A stretch of DNA of 64,000 bases from Bosea sp. F3-2 (GCF_008253865.1 NZ_CP042331.1:5731501-5795500); one strand, 5' to 3'; positions 49,795 to 59,685 are shown, counted from the stretch's first letter. Made by a program: numbers and translations. Notes: generated by a model from the sequence alone, not told the origin.

Positions 49795-50892
49795 TCAGGT
49801 CGCGAAGCGGAAGTGCAGCACGTCGCCGTCGGCGACGACGTACTCCTTGCCTTCGAGGCGGAACTTGCCGGCCTCGCGCGCGCCCGTCTCGCCCTTGTTG
49901 GCGACGTAGTCGTCATAGGCGATGGTTTCGGCGCGGATGTAGCCCTTCTCGAAATCGGTGTGGATCACGCCGGCGGCTTGCGGGCCCTTGGTGCCCTTCT
50001 CGATCGTCCAGGCGCGAGCCTCCTTCGGGCCGACGGTGAAGTAGGTCACGAGGTTGAGCAGGCTGTAGCCGGCGCGGATGACGCGGTTGAGCCCCGGCTC
50101 CTCCAGCCCCACGGCTTCCAGATAGTCCGTCTGCTCCTCCGGCGGCAGCACCGCGATCTCGCTCTCGATCTTGGCCGAGACGACGACGGCGACCGCGCCT
50201 TCCTCGGCGGCGCGCTTCTTCACCAGCTCGGAGAAGCTGTTGCCCTTGTCGGCGCTCGCTTCCTCGACGTTGCAGACATAGAGCACGGGCTTGGACGAGA
50301 GCAGGCCGAGCAGCTCGAAGGGGCGGCGCTCCTCGGCCGCGAGCTGGACGAGGCGGGCCGGCTTGCCGTCGCGCAAGAGGACGAGGCAGCGGGTCATCAG
50401 GTCGACCGCTTCCTTGGCTTCCTTGTCGCCGGACTTGGCTTTCTTCTCCAGCGGGACGACGCGCTTCTCCAGGCTTTCGAGGTCGGCGAGCATCAGCTCG
50501 GTCTCGATCGTCTCGATGTCGTCGATCGGCGAGACCTTGCCCTCGACATGGGTGATGTCACCGTCTTCGAAGCAGCGCACCACATGAGCGATGGCGTCGC
50601 ATTCGCGGATATTGGCGAGGAACTGGTTGCCGAGGCCTTCACCCTTCGAGGCGCCGCGCACGAGGCCGGCGATGTCGACGAAGGTCAGCCGGGTCGGGAT
50701 GATCTCCTTGGAGCCGGCGATGGCGGCGAGCTGCTCCAGCCGCTCGTCGGGCACGGCGACGTCGCCGACATTCGGCTCGATGGTGCAGAACGGGTAGTTG
50801 GCAGCCTGCGCCGCGGCCGTCTGCGTCAGCGCGTTGAAGAGGGTCGACTTGCCGACATTCGGCAGGCCGACGATTCCGCATTTGAAGCCCAT
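49795..50892 (-). CDS. ychF: Redox-regulated ATPase YchF (OLA1 family)
   Basis: A 365-residue universally conserved P-loop protein of the Obg-related family that prefers ATP. G1 is GLPNVGKST, then NYPFCTIEPNVG, FVDIAGLVRGASKGEGLGN, and a C-terminal TGS domain (VTYFTVGPKEARAWTIEKG). ATG 50892 (MGFKCGIVG) is the standard start. In many alphaproteobacteria it follows rplY and pth; here a plus-strand gene is inserted between pth and ychF. Confidence 0.96.
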   Translation of the reverse strand: MGFKCGIVGLPNVGKSTLFNALTQTAAAQAANYPFCTIEPNVGDVAVPDERLEQLAAIAGSKEIIPTRLTFVDIAGLVRGASKGEGLGNQFLANIRECDAIAHVVRCFEDGDITHVEGKVSPIDDIETIETELMLADLESLEKRVVPLEKKAKSGDKEAKEAVDLMTRCLVLLRDGKPARLVQLAAEERRPFELLGLLSSKPVLYVCNVEEASADKGNSFSELVKKRAAEEGAVAVVVSAKIESEIAVLPPEEQTDYLEAVGLEEPGLNRVIRAGYSLLNLVTYFTVGPKEARAWTIEKGTKGPQAAGVIHTDFEKGYIRAETIAYDDYVANKGETGAREAGKFRLEGKEYVVADGDVLHFRFAT

Positions 50893-51102
50893 GATCGCCT
50901 GTTCCGTTGCCCTCGGCGGACTGAACCACTGCCGGGCGTGAAGCTTTGAAAGTTGCGGCCTTATTGGGGGGCTTGCGCGATAAACACAAGTGCCGCGCGC
51001 CTGATGGCGGCTGTGCCGCTCACGCGAACGTGCATGGCAGCGGGGCAGATGCTGGTGCTGGATCGTCCGGCCGCGGCCGCTCGTGCCGTTCGGAGCATCG
51101 CC

Positions 51103-51708
51103 ATGAACCGTTTCCGCTTCGCATTCATCTTGCCGATCTTTGCCCTGGCCGGCGGCTTGGCCTTGGCGCAGGCGCCGGGGACGCGATTGCGCGGTACGGT
51201 GGAGCGCATGGAAGGCGCGACGCTGGACCTCAAGGCGGCCGACGGGCGGGAGGTGAAAGTCGCGCTCGCGCCGGGTTTCTCCACCGGCGGGGTCGTCCCC
51301 GCCAAGACGTCTGACATCGCGAAGGGGAGTTTCATCGGCGTCGGCGCGAAGCCGCAGCCGGACGGCACGCTGCTGGCCGTGCAGGTCTTCATCTTCCCGG
51401 AGGCGCTGCGCGGTACGGGCGAAGGGCACCGGCCCTGGGGCGTGCTGCCGGATGCGACCATGACGAACGCGACCGTGGCCGAGACGGTCTCGCGGGTCGA
51501 TGGCGCCAATCTCGTGCTGAGCTATCCGGGCGGCGAGCAGAAGGTCGTGATCACGCCTGAGGCGACCGTCCTGATGGCAGCGCCGGCGGAGGCGAGCGAA
51601 CTGAAGCCCGGCGCGCAGGTTGCGATGACGGCGAGCCGGCAGGCCGACGGCAGCTACAGCACGAGCCGTGTGACGGTCGCGAAGTCCGGCGCGAAGCTGC
51701 CGCTCTGA
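51103..51708 (+). CDS. Exported protein with two repeated beta-domain halves, unknown function
   Basis: A 201-residue protein with signal peptide (residues 1-22, ending ALA). The mature part has two similar halves (RLRGTVERMEGATLDLKAADGREVKVAL and AETVSRVDGANLVLSYPGGEQKVVIT), resembling DUF5666-like OB-type beta-barrels. No catalytic motif. ATG at 51103 is chosen because it starts the signal sequence. It sits on the opposite strand between pth and ychF, its stop only 3 bp from that of pth. Confidence 0.7.
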   Translation: MNRFRFAFILPIFALAGGLALAQAPGTRLRGTVERMEGATLDLKAADGREVKVALAPGFSTGGVVPAKTSDIAKGSFIGVGAKPQPDGTLLAVQVFIFPEALRGTGEGHRPWGVLPDATMTNATVAETVSRVDGANLVLSYPGGEQKVVITPEATVLMAAPAEASELKPGAQVAMTASRQADGSYSTSRVTVAKSGAKLPL

Positions 51709-51711
51709 CGA

Positions 51712-52326
51712 TTAATCGGTGGCCTTCTCGCCCAGCCGCTTCACGGCGCCATGGCCGCGCGCGTCCATGAAGAGATGCACCTTGTTCTGGAAGCCGGTAT
51801 CGTCATGGGCGGCGAGCAGGGCCGCGTGATCGGCGCAGGCCGTGCAGAGATCCTCGACCCAGGGCTGCTCGACCTTGCCGAAATCGTTCAGCACATAGCC
51901 ATGGACCAGCTCTTTTAGCCCCGGATGGCCGATGCCCATGCGGACGCGGCGGTAGTCGTTGCCGATCGCGGCCGTGGTCGAGCGCAGGCCGTTATGGCCG
52001 GCATTGCCGCCGCCGAGCTTCACGCGCAGCTTCGCGGGGGCGAGGTCGAGCTCGTCATGGAAGACGATGACGTCGGCCGGCGCGATCTTGAAGAAGCGCG
52101 CGGCCTCGCCGATCGAACGGCCTGACTCGTTCATGTAGATTTGCGGCTTGAGCAGGATCACCTTCTCGCCGCCGATGGTGGCTTCGCAGGATTCAGCCTG
52201 GAAACGCGCGCGCCAGGGCGAGGCGCGATGGAGGCGGGCGATCTCCTCGACGGCCATGAAGCCGATATTGTGCCGGTTGCGGGCATAGCGCGCGCCGGGA
52301 TTGCCGAGGCCGGCAAAGATCAGCAT
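51712..52326 (-). CDS. pth: Peptidyl-tRNA hydrolase
   Basis: Frees tRNA from peptidyl-tRNA dropped by ribosomes. The 204 residues start MLIFAGLGNPGARYARNRHNIGF, containing the catalytic His of the NRHNIG motif; FHDELDLAPAKLRVKLGGGNAGHNGLRS follows with the other active-site residues. Downstream of rplY on the same strand, as is usual, separated by a gap containing a terminator-like hairpin and repeat A6. Confidence 0.96.
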   Translation of the reverse strand: MLIFAGLGNPGARYARNRHNIGFMAVEEIARLHRASPWRARFQAESCEATIGGEKVILLKPQIYMNESGRSIGEAARFFKIAPADVIVFHDELDLAPAKLRVKLGGGNAGHNGLRSTTAAIGNDYRRVRMGIGHPGLKELVHGYVLNDFGKVEQPWVEDLCTACADHAALLAAHDDTGFQNKVHLFMDARGHGAVKRLGEKATD

Positions 52327-52354
52327 GGCGGAACTCCGGCAGGCTCATGGATCA

Positions 52355-52400
52355 GCATCGGATCCCTCCGAAAAGTGGATTCCACTTTTCGGTCCGATGC
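52355..52400. repeat. Repeat family A, copy A6 (hairpin 2 only)
   Basis: Palindrome from GCATCGGA to TCCGATGC with CCGAAAAGTGG facing CCACTTTTCGG; no hairpin 1 is present. It lies in the rplY-pth gap, 28 bp upstream of the pth start, beside the terminator-like stem at 52409. Confidence 0.88.
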
Positions 52401-52408
52401 CAAAGCAA

Positions 52409-52432
52409 GACGGCCGGGAGGACCCGGCCGTC
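52409..52432 (-). terminator. Terminator-like hairpin after rplY
   Basis: Perfect 10-bp stem GACGGCCGGG / CCCGGCCGTC with a 4-nt loop. On the minus strand it follows the rplY stop by about 46 nt and is succeeded by TTGCTTT, a weak T-rich tail. It could reduce read-through from rplY into pth. Confidence 0.6.
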
Positions 52433-52478
52433 TCGGTAGACTGGATAGGCGGAAGCGGCGCCAGGCGGCGCCGTTTCA

Positions 52479-53099
52479 TCAGGCCTTGGCTTCGGCCGGA
52501 GCCTCGGCAGCAGCCTCGGCAACGGGCTCGACCTCGACGTTCGGCGGAGCGATCGTGACGATCGTCGCGTCCGAACCGACGGTCAGCTTCGCGCCGGCCG
52601 GCAGCTTGACGGCCTTGGCCTCGATCTGGTCACCGATGTTCAGGCCGGCGACGGAGACCTCGAAAGCTTCCGGAATGCTGTCAGGCTCGACGGTGATCTC
52701 GAGGGTGTGCTCGATGATCTGAACCAGACCGCCGCTCTTGACGCCCGGGCTGGCTTCCTGGCCGATGACGTGGATCGGAACCTGGACCGTGACGGTCTGG
52801 CCCTTGGCGACGCGCAGGAAGTCGACGTGGATCGGGAAGTCCTTGACCGGGTCGAGCTGGTAGTCGCGCGGAATGACGCGCTGCTTCTTGCCGCCGACGG
52901 TGATCTCGAAGATCGTGGTCAGGAAGTGGCCGCCGAAAATCAGCTGGCGGGTCTTGTTGGCGTCGAGCGCGATGGCTTCGGGAGCAGCGCCCCCACCATA
53001 GATCACGGCAGGCGTTTGGCCCTGGCGGCGAACTGCACGGGCGGCCCCCTTGCCGACCTGTGCGCGCGCCGAAGCCTCGATTTGCTTCACGGCGGTCAT
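52479..53099 (-). CDS. rplY: 50S ribosomal protein L25 (CTC form)
   Basis: A 5S-rRNA-binding ribosomal protein. The 206 residues consist of the L25 domain (about 1-95, GKGAARAVRRQGQTPAVIYGGG and PRDYQLDPVKDFPIHVDFLRV) and the C-terminal CTC beta-domain ending with an Ala/Glu-rich tail. First gene of the rplY-pth group. About 140 bp upstream separates it from the GGDEF-EAL gene's end, with no gene visible. Confidence 0.96.
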   Translation of the reverse strand: MTAVKQIEASARAQVGKGAARAVRRQGQTPAVIYGGGAAPEAIALDANKTRQLIFGGHFLTTIFEITVGGKKQRVIPRDYQLDPVKDFPIHVDFLRVAKGQTVTVQVPIHVIGQEASPGVKSGGLVQIIEHTLEITVEPDSIPEAFEVSVAGLNIGDQIEAKAVKLPAGAKLTVGSDATIVTIAPPNVEVEPVAEAAAEAPAEAKA

Positions 53100-53236
53100 G
53101 TTGGATGTCCTTGACTTGTAAATGACAAGGCCGCCTCGTGGCGGCCATCGGATTGCGCGTCCAGAGCCTCCAAGGGTGTCAGCGGGACGCGCGGCTGCTC
53201 ATAGGCGAAAACGGGCGCAATCTCAACCCCGTTGCA

Positions 53237-55094
53237 TCATGCCGCGTTTGCGACGGCTTCTCGTTCGAGCGCGGTCGCAGAGCTTGCCTGGCCGAAGCGC
53301 TGCAGCAGCTCACGGATGACCAGCGCCGGAACCGGCGGCGAATAGAGATAGCCTTGTCCGAAACGACAGCCCATCTCCTCGAGACGCTGAGCCTGCGACT
53401 GCGTCTCGATGCCCTCGGCGATGATCTTCATGCCGAGCCGGCGTGTCATCGTCAGCAGGGATTCGACGATCACGGCGCTGCGGGCTCCGCTGTCGATGGC
53501 GCTGACGAAGGAGCGGTCGATCTTGATGATGTCGATCGGGAAATCGAGCAAATGGGTCAACGAGGCGAAGCCGGTGCCGAAATCATCCAGTGCGACCAGC
53601 ATGCCGCAGGCACGCAGCGCCTCCATTGTCCGCGCGACGCCATCCCTGCGGCCACCCATGAAGACCTGCTCGGTCACCTCGACGACGAGGTGGCGCATCG
53701 ACAGCCCCGCCTTGTCGAGCGCCCGGGCCACGCGTTGCGCCAGATCGCCCTTCTGGAAATCAGCCGAGGTCACATTCAGGCTGGCATGCTGGATATGCAG
53801 GCCTGCGCTTTGCCATTCGGCCATGTCGGACGCGACCGAAGCCAGCATCTGCGTGGTGATGCGGTGGGCGATCTTCGAATCCTGCAGGGCTTCCTGAAAT
53901 TCACCGGCCGTCACGATGCGCCCGTCGTCCAGCCGCATGCGGGCGAGCGCCTCGACGCCGACGATCTCGGCCGTGTCGAGCCGGATGATCGGCTGGTAGT
54001 ACGGCACGATCCGCTCGCCGCCGAGCGCCCCGTCGACATCCTTGCGAATTCGGGTGCGGTGCATCATCGCGCTGCGCAGCTTGCGGCGGAAGCGCACATA
54101 GCGGCCGCGGCGAGTCTCCTTGGCATGGTACAGTGCGAGATCGGCATTTCTGCCGGAGCGTCACGCTGTCTTCCCCGTCCTCGCCGGCGATGGCGCCGCC
54201 GATCGTGACGCTCGGCTGAATGCTGTGTCCGTCATGCTCGAGCGGCGTCGCGGCGATCGCCGAGAGAGCGGCGGAGGCGAGGCTGCGCATCCGCGCAGGG
54301 CTCTCGCAATCCGGGATCAGGACCGCGAATTCGTCACCACCGATCCGGCAGGGAAGGCAACCGATCAGGGCAGTGCTCAGGCGGTCGCCGACGCCGGCGA
54401 TCAGGCTGTCGCCGGCGGCATGGCCGAGCGTATCGTTCACGATCTTGAGATGATCGATATCGATCAGCATCAGCCCGTAGCGCCGCGAGGCCGCGCTCAT
54501 TGTGGTGATGGCGTCGTTGAACTGGGCCCGGTTCGGCAGCCTGGTCAGCGTGTCGAAATAGGCGAGATGGTGATTGCGAGCACGCACCTCGTCGTGCTCG
54601 ATCGCGATGGCGCAGAGATGGACGCAGGTCGCGACGATGCGGCGCTCGAGCGCGCGGGGACGGCGGGGCGTGCGGAAGTAGAAAGCGAAGGCACCGACGA
54701 CGCGGCCGTCCCGCGCCTTGATCGGCGTCGACCAGCAGGCTCTGAGGCCGAGTGGCAGGACAAGCTGCGTATACGGCTCCCAGAGTGGGTCGGTCGCGAT
54801 GTCGGTCACCTCGACGGGGGTGGCACGATGGATCGCGGTGCCGCAGGAGCCGGCGCGGGGGCCCGTCGGCGCGCCGGCGATCGCGGCGACATAGTGATCG
54901 GGCAGACTCGGTGAGGCGAGGGGTTGCAGATGACCCTGATCGTCGACCGTCACGACCGAACAGATAACCCCGGGCGAGATCGCTTCCGCCTGGTGGCACA
55001 GGCGCTCCATGCACAGGGCGAGCGGTTCCCCGCGCGCGATATCTTCCAGAATATCGTTCTGCAGGGCCTGCAGGCGGTCGGAGGGCTTGATCAC
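53237..55094 (-). pseudogene. GAF-GGDEF-EAL c-di-GMP protein interrupted by a +1 frameshift
   Basis: Read from 55094, a GAF domain (about residues 20-165) is followed by a GGDEF domain with the intact motif IGGDEFAVL. Near the end of GGDEF the frame shifts: a one-base excess in the TTT run at 54147-54149 (AAA on the coding strand) changes RQNADLALYHAKE-like sense into a tail that stops at 53901. The other frame continues with YVRFRRKLRSAMMHRTRI and a complete EAL domain: VGVEALARM, DDFGTGF, KIDRSF, AEGIET, all intact. Either a recent pseudogene, two separate proteins, or an assembly error. No signal peptide or membrane helix. Confidence 0.85.
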
Positions 55095-55140
55095 GCTGTT
55101 CCCGACAGAGATGGGCTTGTCGAAGAACGCACATTCTAAC

Positions 55141-55164
55141 TCAATCGGCTTAAAGGCCGATTGA
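55141..55164. repeat. Perfect hairpin in the gap between VUT and GGDEF genes
   Basis: TCAATCGGC-TTAAAG-GCCGATTGA, 9-bp arms, 47 bp upstream of the GGDEF-EAL start codon and 26 bp after the VUT stop. No T tract on either strand, so it is a weak terminator candidate or a dyad operator. Confidence 0.5.
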
Positions 55165-55189
55165 GGGGCCGATTCAAACTTTATCCGCC

Positions 55190-55753
55190 TCAGGCGGCGA
55201 CGAGGCCCAGGCGCTCGTCACGGCGGCGCATCAGATACATCAGCGGCAGTGCGAACATGACCATCCAGGCCTTGCCGATGATCTGGCCGGTGAGGAAATC
55301 CAGGCTGCCGAAGGCGAGGTACAGGAAGACGATGCTGTCGACGACGAGGCCGACCATGCCGGAAGCGAAGACCGCGGTCAGGAAACGGCGGCGTTGCAAG
55401 GGCGTATAGATGGCGAAATCGGCGAGTTCCGACAGCAGGAAGGCCGAGACCGAGGCGATCACGATCGCCGGGGGGGCGAGCAGGGCCGAGATCAGCGTGC
55501 CGACGGCGATCGCGCCGAGGCCCGCCAATGTGCCGAGGCGGCGCTGGACGATGTCGCGCAGCACGAGCGCAAGCCCGACCATCAGCACGCCGCTCGGCGC
55601 CATCACTCCCGGCCAGACCGGCACGAGGCAGGGGCCGTTCGGCACGCAGACAGTGCCGGCATTGCCGATGAGCCAGTTGGCCAACGGAATGGTGAGGCCG
55701 AACAGGACGAGCGCGACGAGGCCTTCGATCCGCCGCTGGTGATCACGATTCAT
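55190..55753 (-). CDS. VUT-family transporter (queuosine-precursor transporter type)
   Basis: A 187-residue membrane protein with five or six hydrophobic helices, of the COG1738/VUT group whose E. coli member YhhQ takes up queuosine precursors. Conserved-looking LVLRDIVQRRLG, SELADFAIYTPLQ and DSIVFLYLAFG helices with charged residues occur within the membrane part. The ATG at 55753 lies inside queC (overlap of 11 nt), giving direct translational coupling to a queuosine-pathway gene and supporting the transport assignment. Confidence 0.85.
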   Translation of the reverse strand: MNRDHQRRIEGLVALVLFGLTIPLANWLIGNAGTVCVPNGPCLVPVWPGVMAPSGVLMVGLALVLRDIVQRRLGTLAGLGAIAVGTLISALLAPPAIVIASVSAFLLSELADFAIYTPLQRRRFLTAVFASGMVGLVVDSIVFLYLAFGSLDFLTGQIIGKAWMVMFALPLMYLMRRRDERLGLVAA

Positions 55754-56468
55754 AAGAGGGTCCGCTGTCGTCGGGTGCCATGAGATAGGCTGCGAAGCCT
55801 TTTGCGCGCAAATCGCAGGCTGGACAATGGCCGCAGCCGAAACCCCAGCCATGCCGGGTCGTCCTGTCACCCAGATAGCAACTATGCGTCTGTTCGAGGA
55901 CGAGATCGAGGAGAGCCTGCCCGCCGAGTTCCCGCGCCAGCGCGAAGGTCTGCGCCTTGTCGCGCCACATCAGCGGCGTGTGCAGCACGAGCCGGCGGTC
56001 GAGACCGAGGCCGAGCGCGACCTGCATCGCCTTGATCGTATCGTCCCGGCAATCGGGGTAGCCGGAATAATCGGTCTCGCAGACGCCGAGGATGATGTGT
56101 TTCAGGCCGCGGCGATAGGCGAGGGCCGCGGCGAAGGTCAGGAAGATCAGGTTGCGGCCTGGCACGAAGGTTGTCGGCAGGCCGGTCTCGGCGAAGCTGA
56201 TTTCGGTCTCGCGCGTCAGCGCGGTTTCGGAAATCGCGCCGAGCGCCTTCAGATCGACGATATGGTCGGGGCCGAGCCGCTCGGCATAGTGGGAGGAAAG
56301 CGCCGGCAGCTTTTCCCGAATGGCGAGGCGGCACTCCATCTCGACGAGGTGGCGCTGGCCGTAGTCGAAGCCGATCGTCTCCACCGTGTCGAAACGGTCG
56401 AGCGCCCAGGCCAGTGCCGTGGTGGAGTCCTGGCCGCCGGAAAACAGGACGAGCGCGCCGGAACTCAA
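55743..56468 (-). CDS. queC: 7-cyano-7-deazaguanine synthase QueC
   Basis: Makes preQ0 from carboxydeazaguanine, using ATP and ammonia, on the queuosine route. 241 residues with the PP-loop FSGGQDSTT (residues 9-17), FDYGQRHLVE, VPGRNLIFLT and the C-terminal zinc cysteines in GFGCGHCPACDLR plus an upstream HSCYLG. The start is a TTG at 56468 with GAGGA about 8 nt upstream; no in-frame ATG exists before the PP-loop. Lies 10 nt after prs and overlaps VUT. Confidence 0.95.
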   Translation of the reverse strand: MSSGALVLFSGGQDSTTALAWALDRFDTVETIGFDYGQRHLVEMECRLAIREKLPALSSHYAERLGPDHIVDLKALGAISETALTRETEISFAETGLPTTFVPGRNLIFLTFAAALAYRRGLKHIILGVCETDYSGYPDCRDDTIKAMQVALGLGLDRRLVLHTPLMWRDKAQTFALARELGGQALLDLVLEQTHSCYLGDRTTRHGWGFGCGHCPACDLRAKGFAAYLMAPDDSGPSYES

Positions 56469-56478
56469 GCGACCATCC

Positions 56479-57423
<945 letters not shown>

Positions 57424-57613
57424 GCCGTGGCGCACCGTTGGACAAGGCGGGGCACGAGCCGGCGGGCCGGCTCAATTCGAACGGCTCTTAACAGTGCGAT
57501 GACATGGAGTCGACCGCTGCGCTGCAATATCGCCGCTCAAAAAGCGCTCGCGGCGCTTGGCGTGACCCGGAATCCACTGACGTAGCGTCGCCCGAGGGGC
57601 TGAACGCCCGCGC

Positions 57614-58180
57614 TCAGCTCTTCTTGTCGGTGGTTGCGGCGACCTTGGTTCCAGGCTTCGCCGGCTTGTCGGCCTTCTTGTCCTTGTCGCCGCCAAGCGT
57701 CTCGATGGCCGGGGTGGTCACGAGGAAGCCCGCAATCGCATCCATCGAGTCGGAGGCCGCCTTGGCGACAATCGTCTGGTCGATGCCGGCCCACGGATCG
57801 GAGCCGCTGCTGCGCTTGCCGATGCTCTCGCCCTGCACGCGTTGGGCGCGCTGCTTGGTCGAATCATAGACGTCCCAGACGAAGGCGAGCGAGGTCTGGC
57901 CGTCCTCGGTCGGCTGGGCGGTGAGATAGCCTTTCACGCGGAAGCGCGCCGGCTTGTTGCCGGGCACGATCTCCATCTTGCGCTCGGCGGCGGCTTCGCC
58001 GAGCAGCCCGGCAAAGCTCGTGGTGACATCCTCGGGCGCGCCGGAGATGCTCTGCACCGATACCGGAACGCCGGGCGCGTCGACACGCGGCCGCGACGCG
58101 GTCTGGGTGGTTTCCTGGCAGCCGGCGAGGGCCAGCGCAAAAAACGGCCCCAGAGCCAGGCCGCTCAAACGGTTGATCAT
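57614..58180 (-). CDS. Lipoprotein of unknown function
   Basis: A 188-residue protein with a type II signal peptide: the hydrophobic stretch ends in the lipobox LALAGC, so Cys21 should be lipidated. The mature region is about 120 residues of mixed alpha/beta pattern (QSISGAPEDVTTSFAGLLGEAAAE; YLTAQPTEDGQTSLAFVWDVYD) and ends in a lysine-rich, probably disordered tail. Function not recognised. It precedes the prs operon by about 190 bp on the same strand. Confidence 0.8.
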   Translation of the reverse strand: MINRLSGLALGPFFALALAGCQETTQTASRPRVDAPGVPVSVQSISGAPEDVTTSFAGLLGEAAAERKMEIVPGNKPARFRVKGYLTAQPTEDGQTSLAFVWDVYDSTKQRAQRVQGESIGKRSSGSDPWAGIDQTIVAKAASDSMDAIAGFLVTTPAIETLGGDKDKKADKPAKPGTKVAATTDKKS

Positions 58181-58241
58181 GACGCCTCCCGCCCTTTGGG
58201 CTGTGGACTGCTTCGAGATTCCCTGTGCCCCTTTTCTAGGC

Positions 58242-59393
58242 TTAACGGAGGACGAGGTCCAGATCAGGCAAATTCAGCGCCTCGGCGCCGCCCGCGCCCA
58301 CCAGATAGGTGCGGCCCAGGCACATGGCGGTCGCGCTGTCGGAATCCATCAGGATCATGTGGGCGAACATCACCATGCCCGGCACGATCTCCCAGTCATT
58401 GGCCTCGTAGAACATCGGCCAGTCCATCCAGGACGGTGTGAACTTGGCACCCAGCGAATAGCCGCAGGCATTGAGTCGGTGCTGCGCGAGGCCGTGCTCG
58501 TCGAAGATGCGGGCATGCGCCGCGAAGACATCGCCGGCGGTGCGGCCGGGCTTCAATGCGGCCTCGCAGGCGAGCAGCGCGTCGCGGGCGGCGGCATGAT
58601 AGGGGCGGTGCAGCGGGCGGGGATCGCCGACCACGACGGTGCGCATCGCCGCGACGTGGTAGTGCCGATCGACCCCAGCGAATTCGAGGGTGATCTGATC
58701 GTTGGCGTCGAGCCTGCGCCGGCCGGACTTGTAGCGGCAGAGCAGGGCGTCACTGTCCGATCCGATGATGAACTCATTGGCCGGATAGTCGCCGCCGCCA
58801 GCGAAGATCGCATTGTGCTGGGCGGCGAGGATCTCGCCCTCGTCGGCGCCGGCCCGGATCATGTCAAGCGCTGCCCGGTCGGCCGCGTCCGCAAGCGCCG
58901 CAGCGCGGCGGACATAGACGATCTCCTCGGCCGATTTCACGGCGCGCAGCCGCGTGACGATCGTCGAGGCATCAACGAGCTCGGCCTGGCCGGTGAAGGC
59001 TGTGTCCAGCTTGCGGTAGTTCGAGGCGACGAGGCCATAGGACTCGAACTCGACGCCGATGCGCTTGCCGGACAGGCCGAGATCGCGCGCCAGCGCCAGA
59101 AGGTCGCTGGCCGGATTGGCGTCGCGGCCGTCCTTCCAGATGCGGATGTCGCCGAGGTTGGAGGTGTGCTGTGCCTGCCGCAGGTCGGCTGAGCGAGTCA
59201 GCAGCGCCATGGTGCCGTCGGCCCTGACGACGAGGCATTGGAAGAAGCAGAAACCGAAGGTGTCGTAGCCGGTCAGCCAGAACATCGATTCCTGCTGGAA
59301 CAGGAAGAGCGCGTCGAGCCGGCCGGCCTGCATCGCGGCGAGGAGGGCTTCACGGCGGCGGGCGAATTCAGCGGGGGTGAAATGCTGGGCCAT
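58242..59393 (-). CDS. M24-family (pita-bread) hydrolase lacking the metal ligands
   Basis: A 383-residue protein with a creatinase N-terminal domain (FWLTGYDTFGF, then VEFESYGLVASNYRKLD) and a pita-bread C-terminal domain. The five metal ligands of methionine and prolidase-type aminopeptidases are all replaced: the D...D block reads ITLEFAGVDRHYHVAAMRT, the His position reads GYSLGAKFTP, and the two Glu regions read PGMVMFAHMIL and CLGRTYLV. This resembles metal-free members such as creatinase and ectoine hydrolase, so a small amidino or amide compound is a likely substrate. ATG at 59393 (MAQHFTPAEF). Single gene next to repeat C2. Confidence 0.8.
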   Translation of the reverse strand: MAQHFTPAEFARRREALLAAMQAGRLDALFLFQQESMFWLTGYDTFGFCFFQCLVVRADGTMALLTRSADLRQAQHTSNLGDIRIWKDGRDANPASDLLALARDLGLSGKRIGVEFESYGLVASNYRKLDTAFTGQAELVDASTIVTRLRAVKSAEEIVYVRRAAALADAADRAALDMIRAGADEGEILAAQHNAIFAGGGDYPANEFIIGSDSDALLCRYKSGRRRLDANDQITLEFAGVDRHYHVAAMRTVVVGDPRPLHRPYHAAARDALLACEAALKPGRTAGDVFAAHARIFDEHGLAQHRLNACGYSLGAKFTPSWMDWPMFYEANDWEIVPGMVMFAHMILMDSDSATAMCLGRTYLVGAGGAEALNLPDLDLVLR

Positions 59394-59430
59394 GATCGTC
59401 TCCTCGGGGCAGGCTGCGTTCTCCTGGAAG

Positions 59431-59527
59431 CGCGGGTCATCCCGGCCGAAGAGCCGGGATCCATGCCTGAAGCTTCGTCGGGAAGCGCTCTGGCATGGAT
59501 CCCGGGTCAAGCCCGGGATGACCCGCG
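59431..59527. repeat. Repeat family C, copy C2
   Basis: Outer arms CGCGGGTCATCCCGG and CCGGGATGACCCGCG. An inner inverted repeat pairs GGGATCCATGCC with GGCATGGATCCC. It lies in the gap between the M24-family and UbiK-like genes, upstream of both. Confidence 0.88.
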
Positions 59528-59685
59528 TGGTTCCGCGTCAAATCAGCAGCCTGCTGGTTGTGCAGGCGGACATGTGACTGCTCTGCCGGCCGGTAGGCAA
59601 GCCGGACCTCCGGTCGCAATTGCGGCGCCGGTCCGCGCTGCCTATAGGCTTTGGTCAGAGAATTTCGCCCCGATGGGAGAGAGCC

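Noticed and set aside
54140..54155. Programmed ribosomal frameshift in the GGDEF-EAL gene
   Set aside because: No canonical slippery heptamer and no clear stimulatory structure seen; a plain one-base insertion or an assembly error explains the data more simply. I kept it only as an alternative in the finding.
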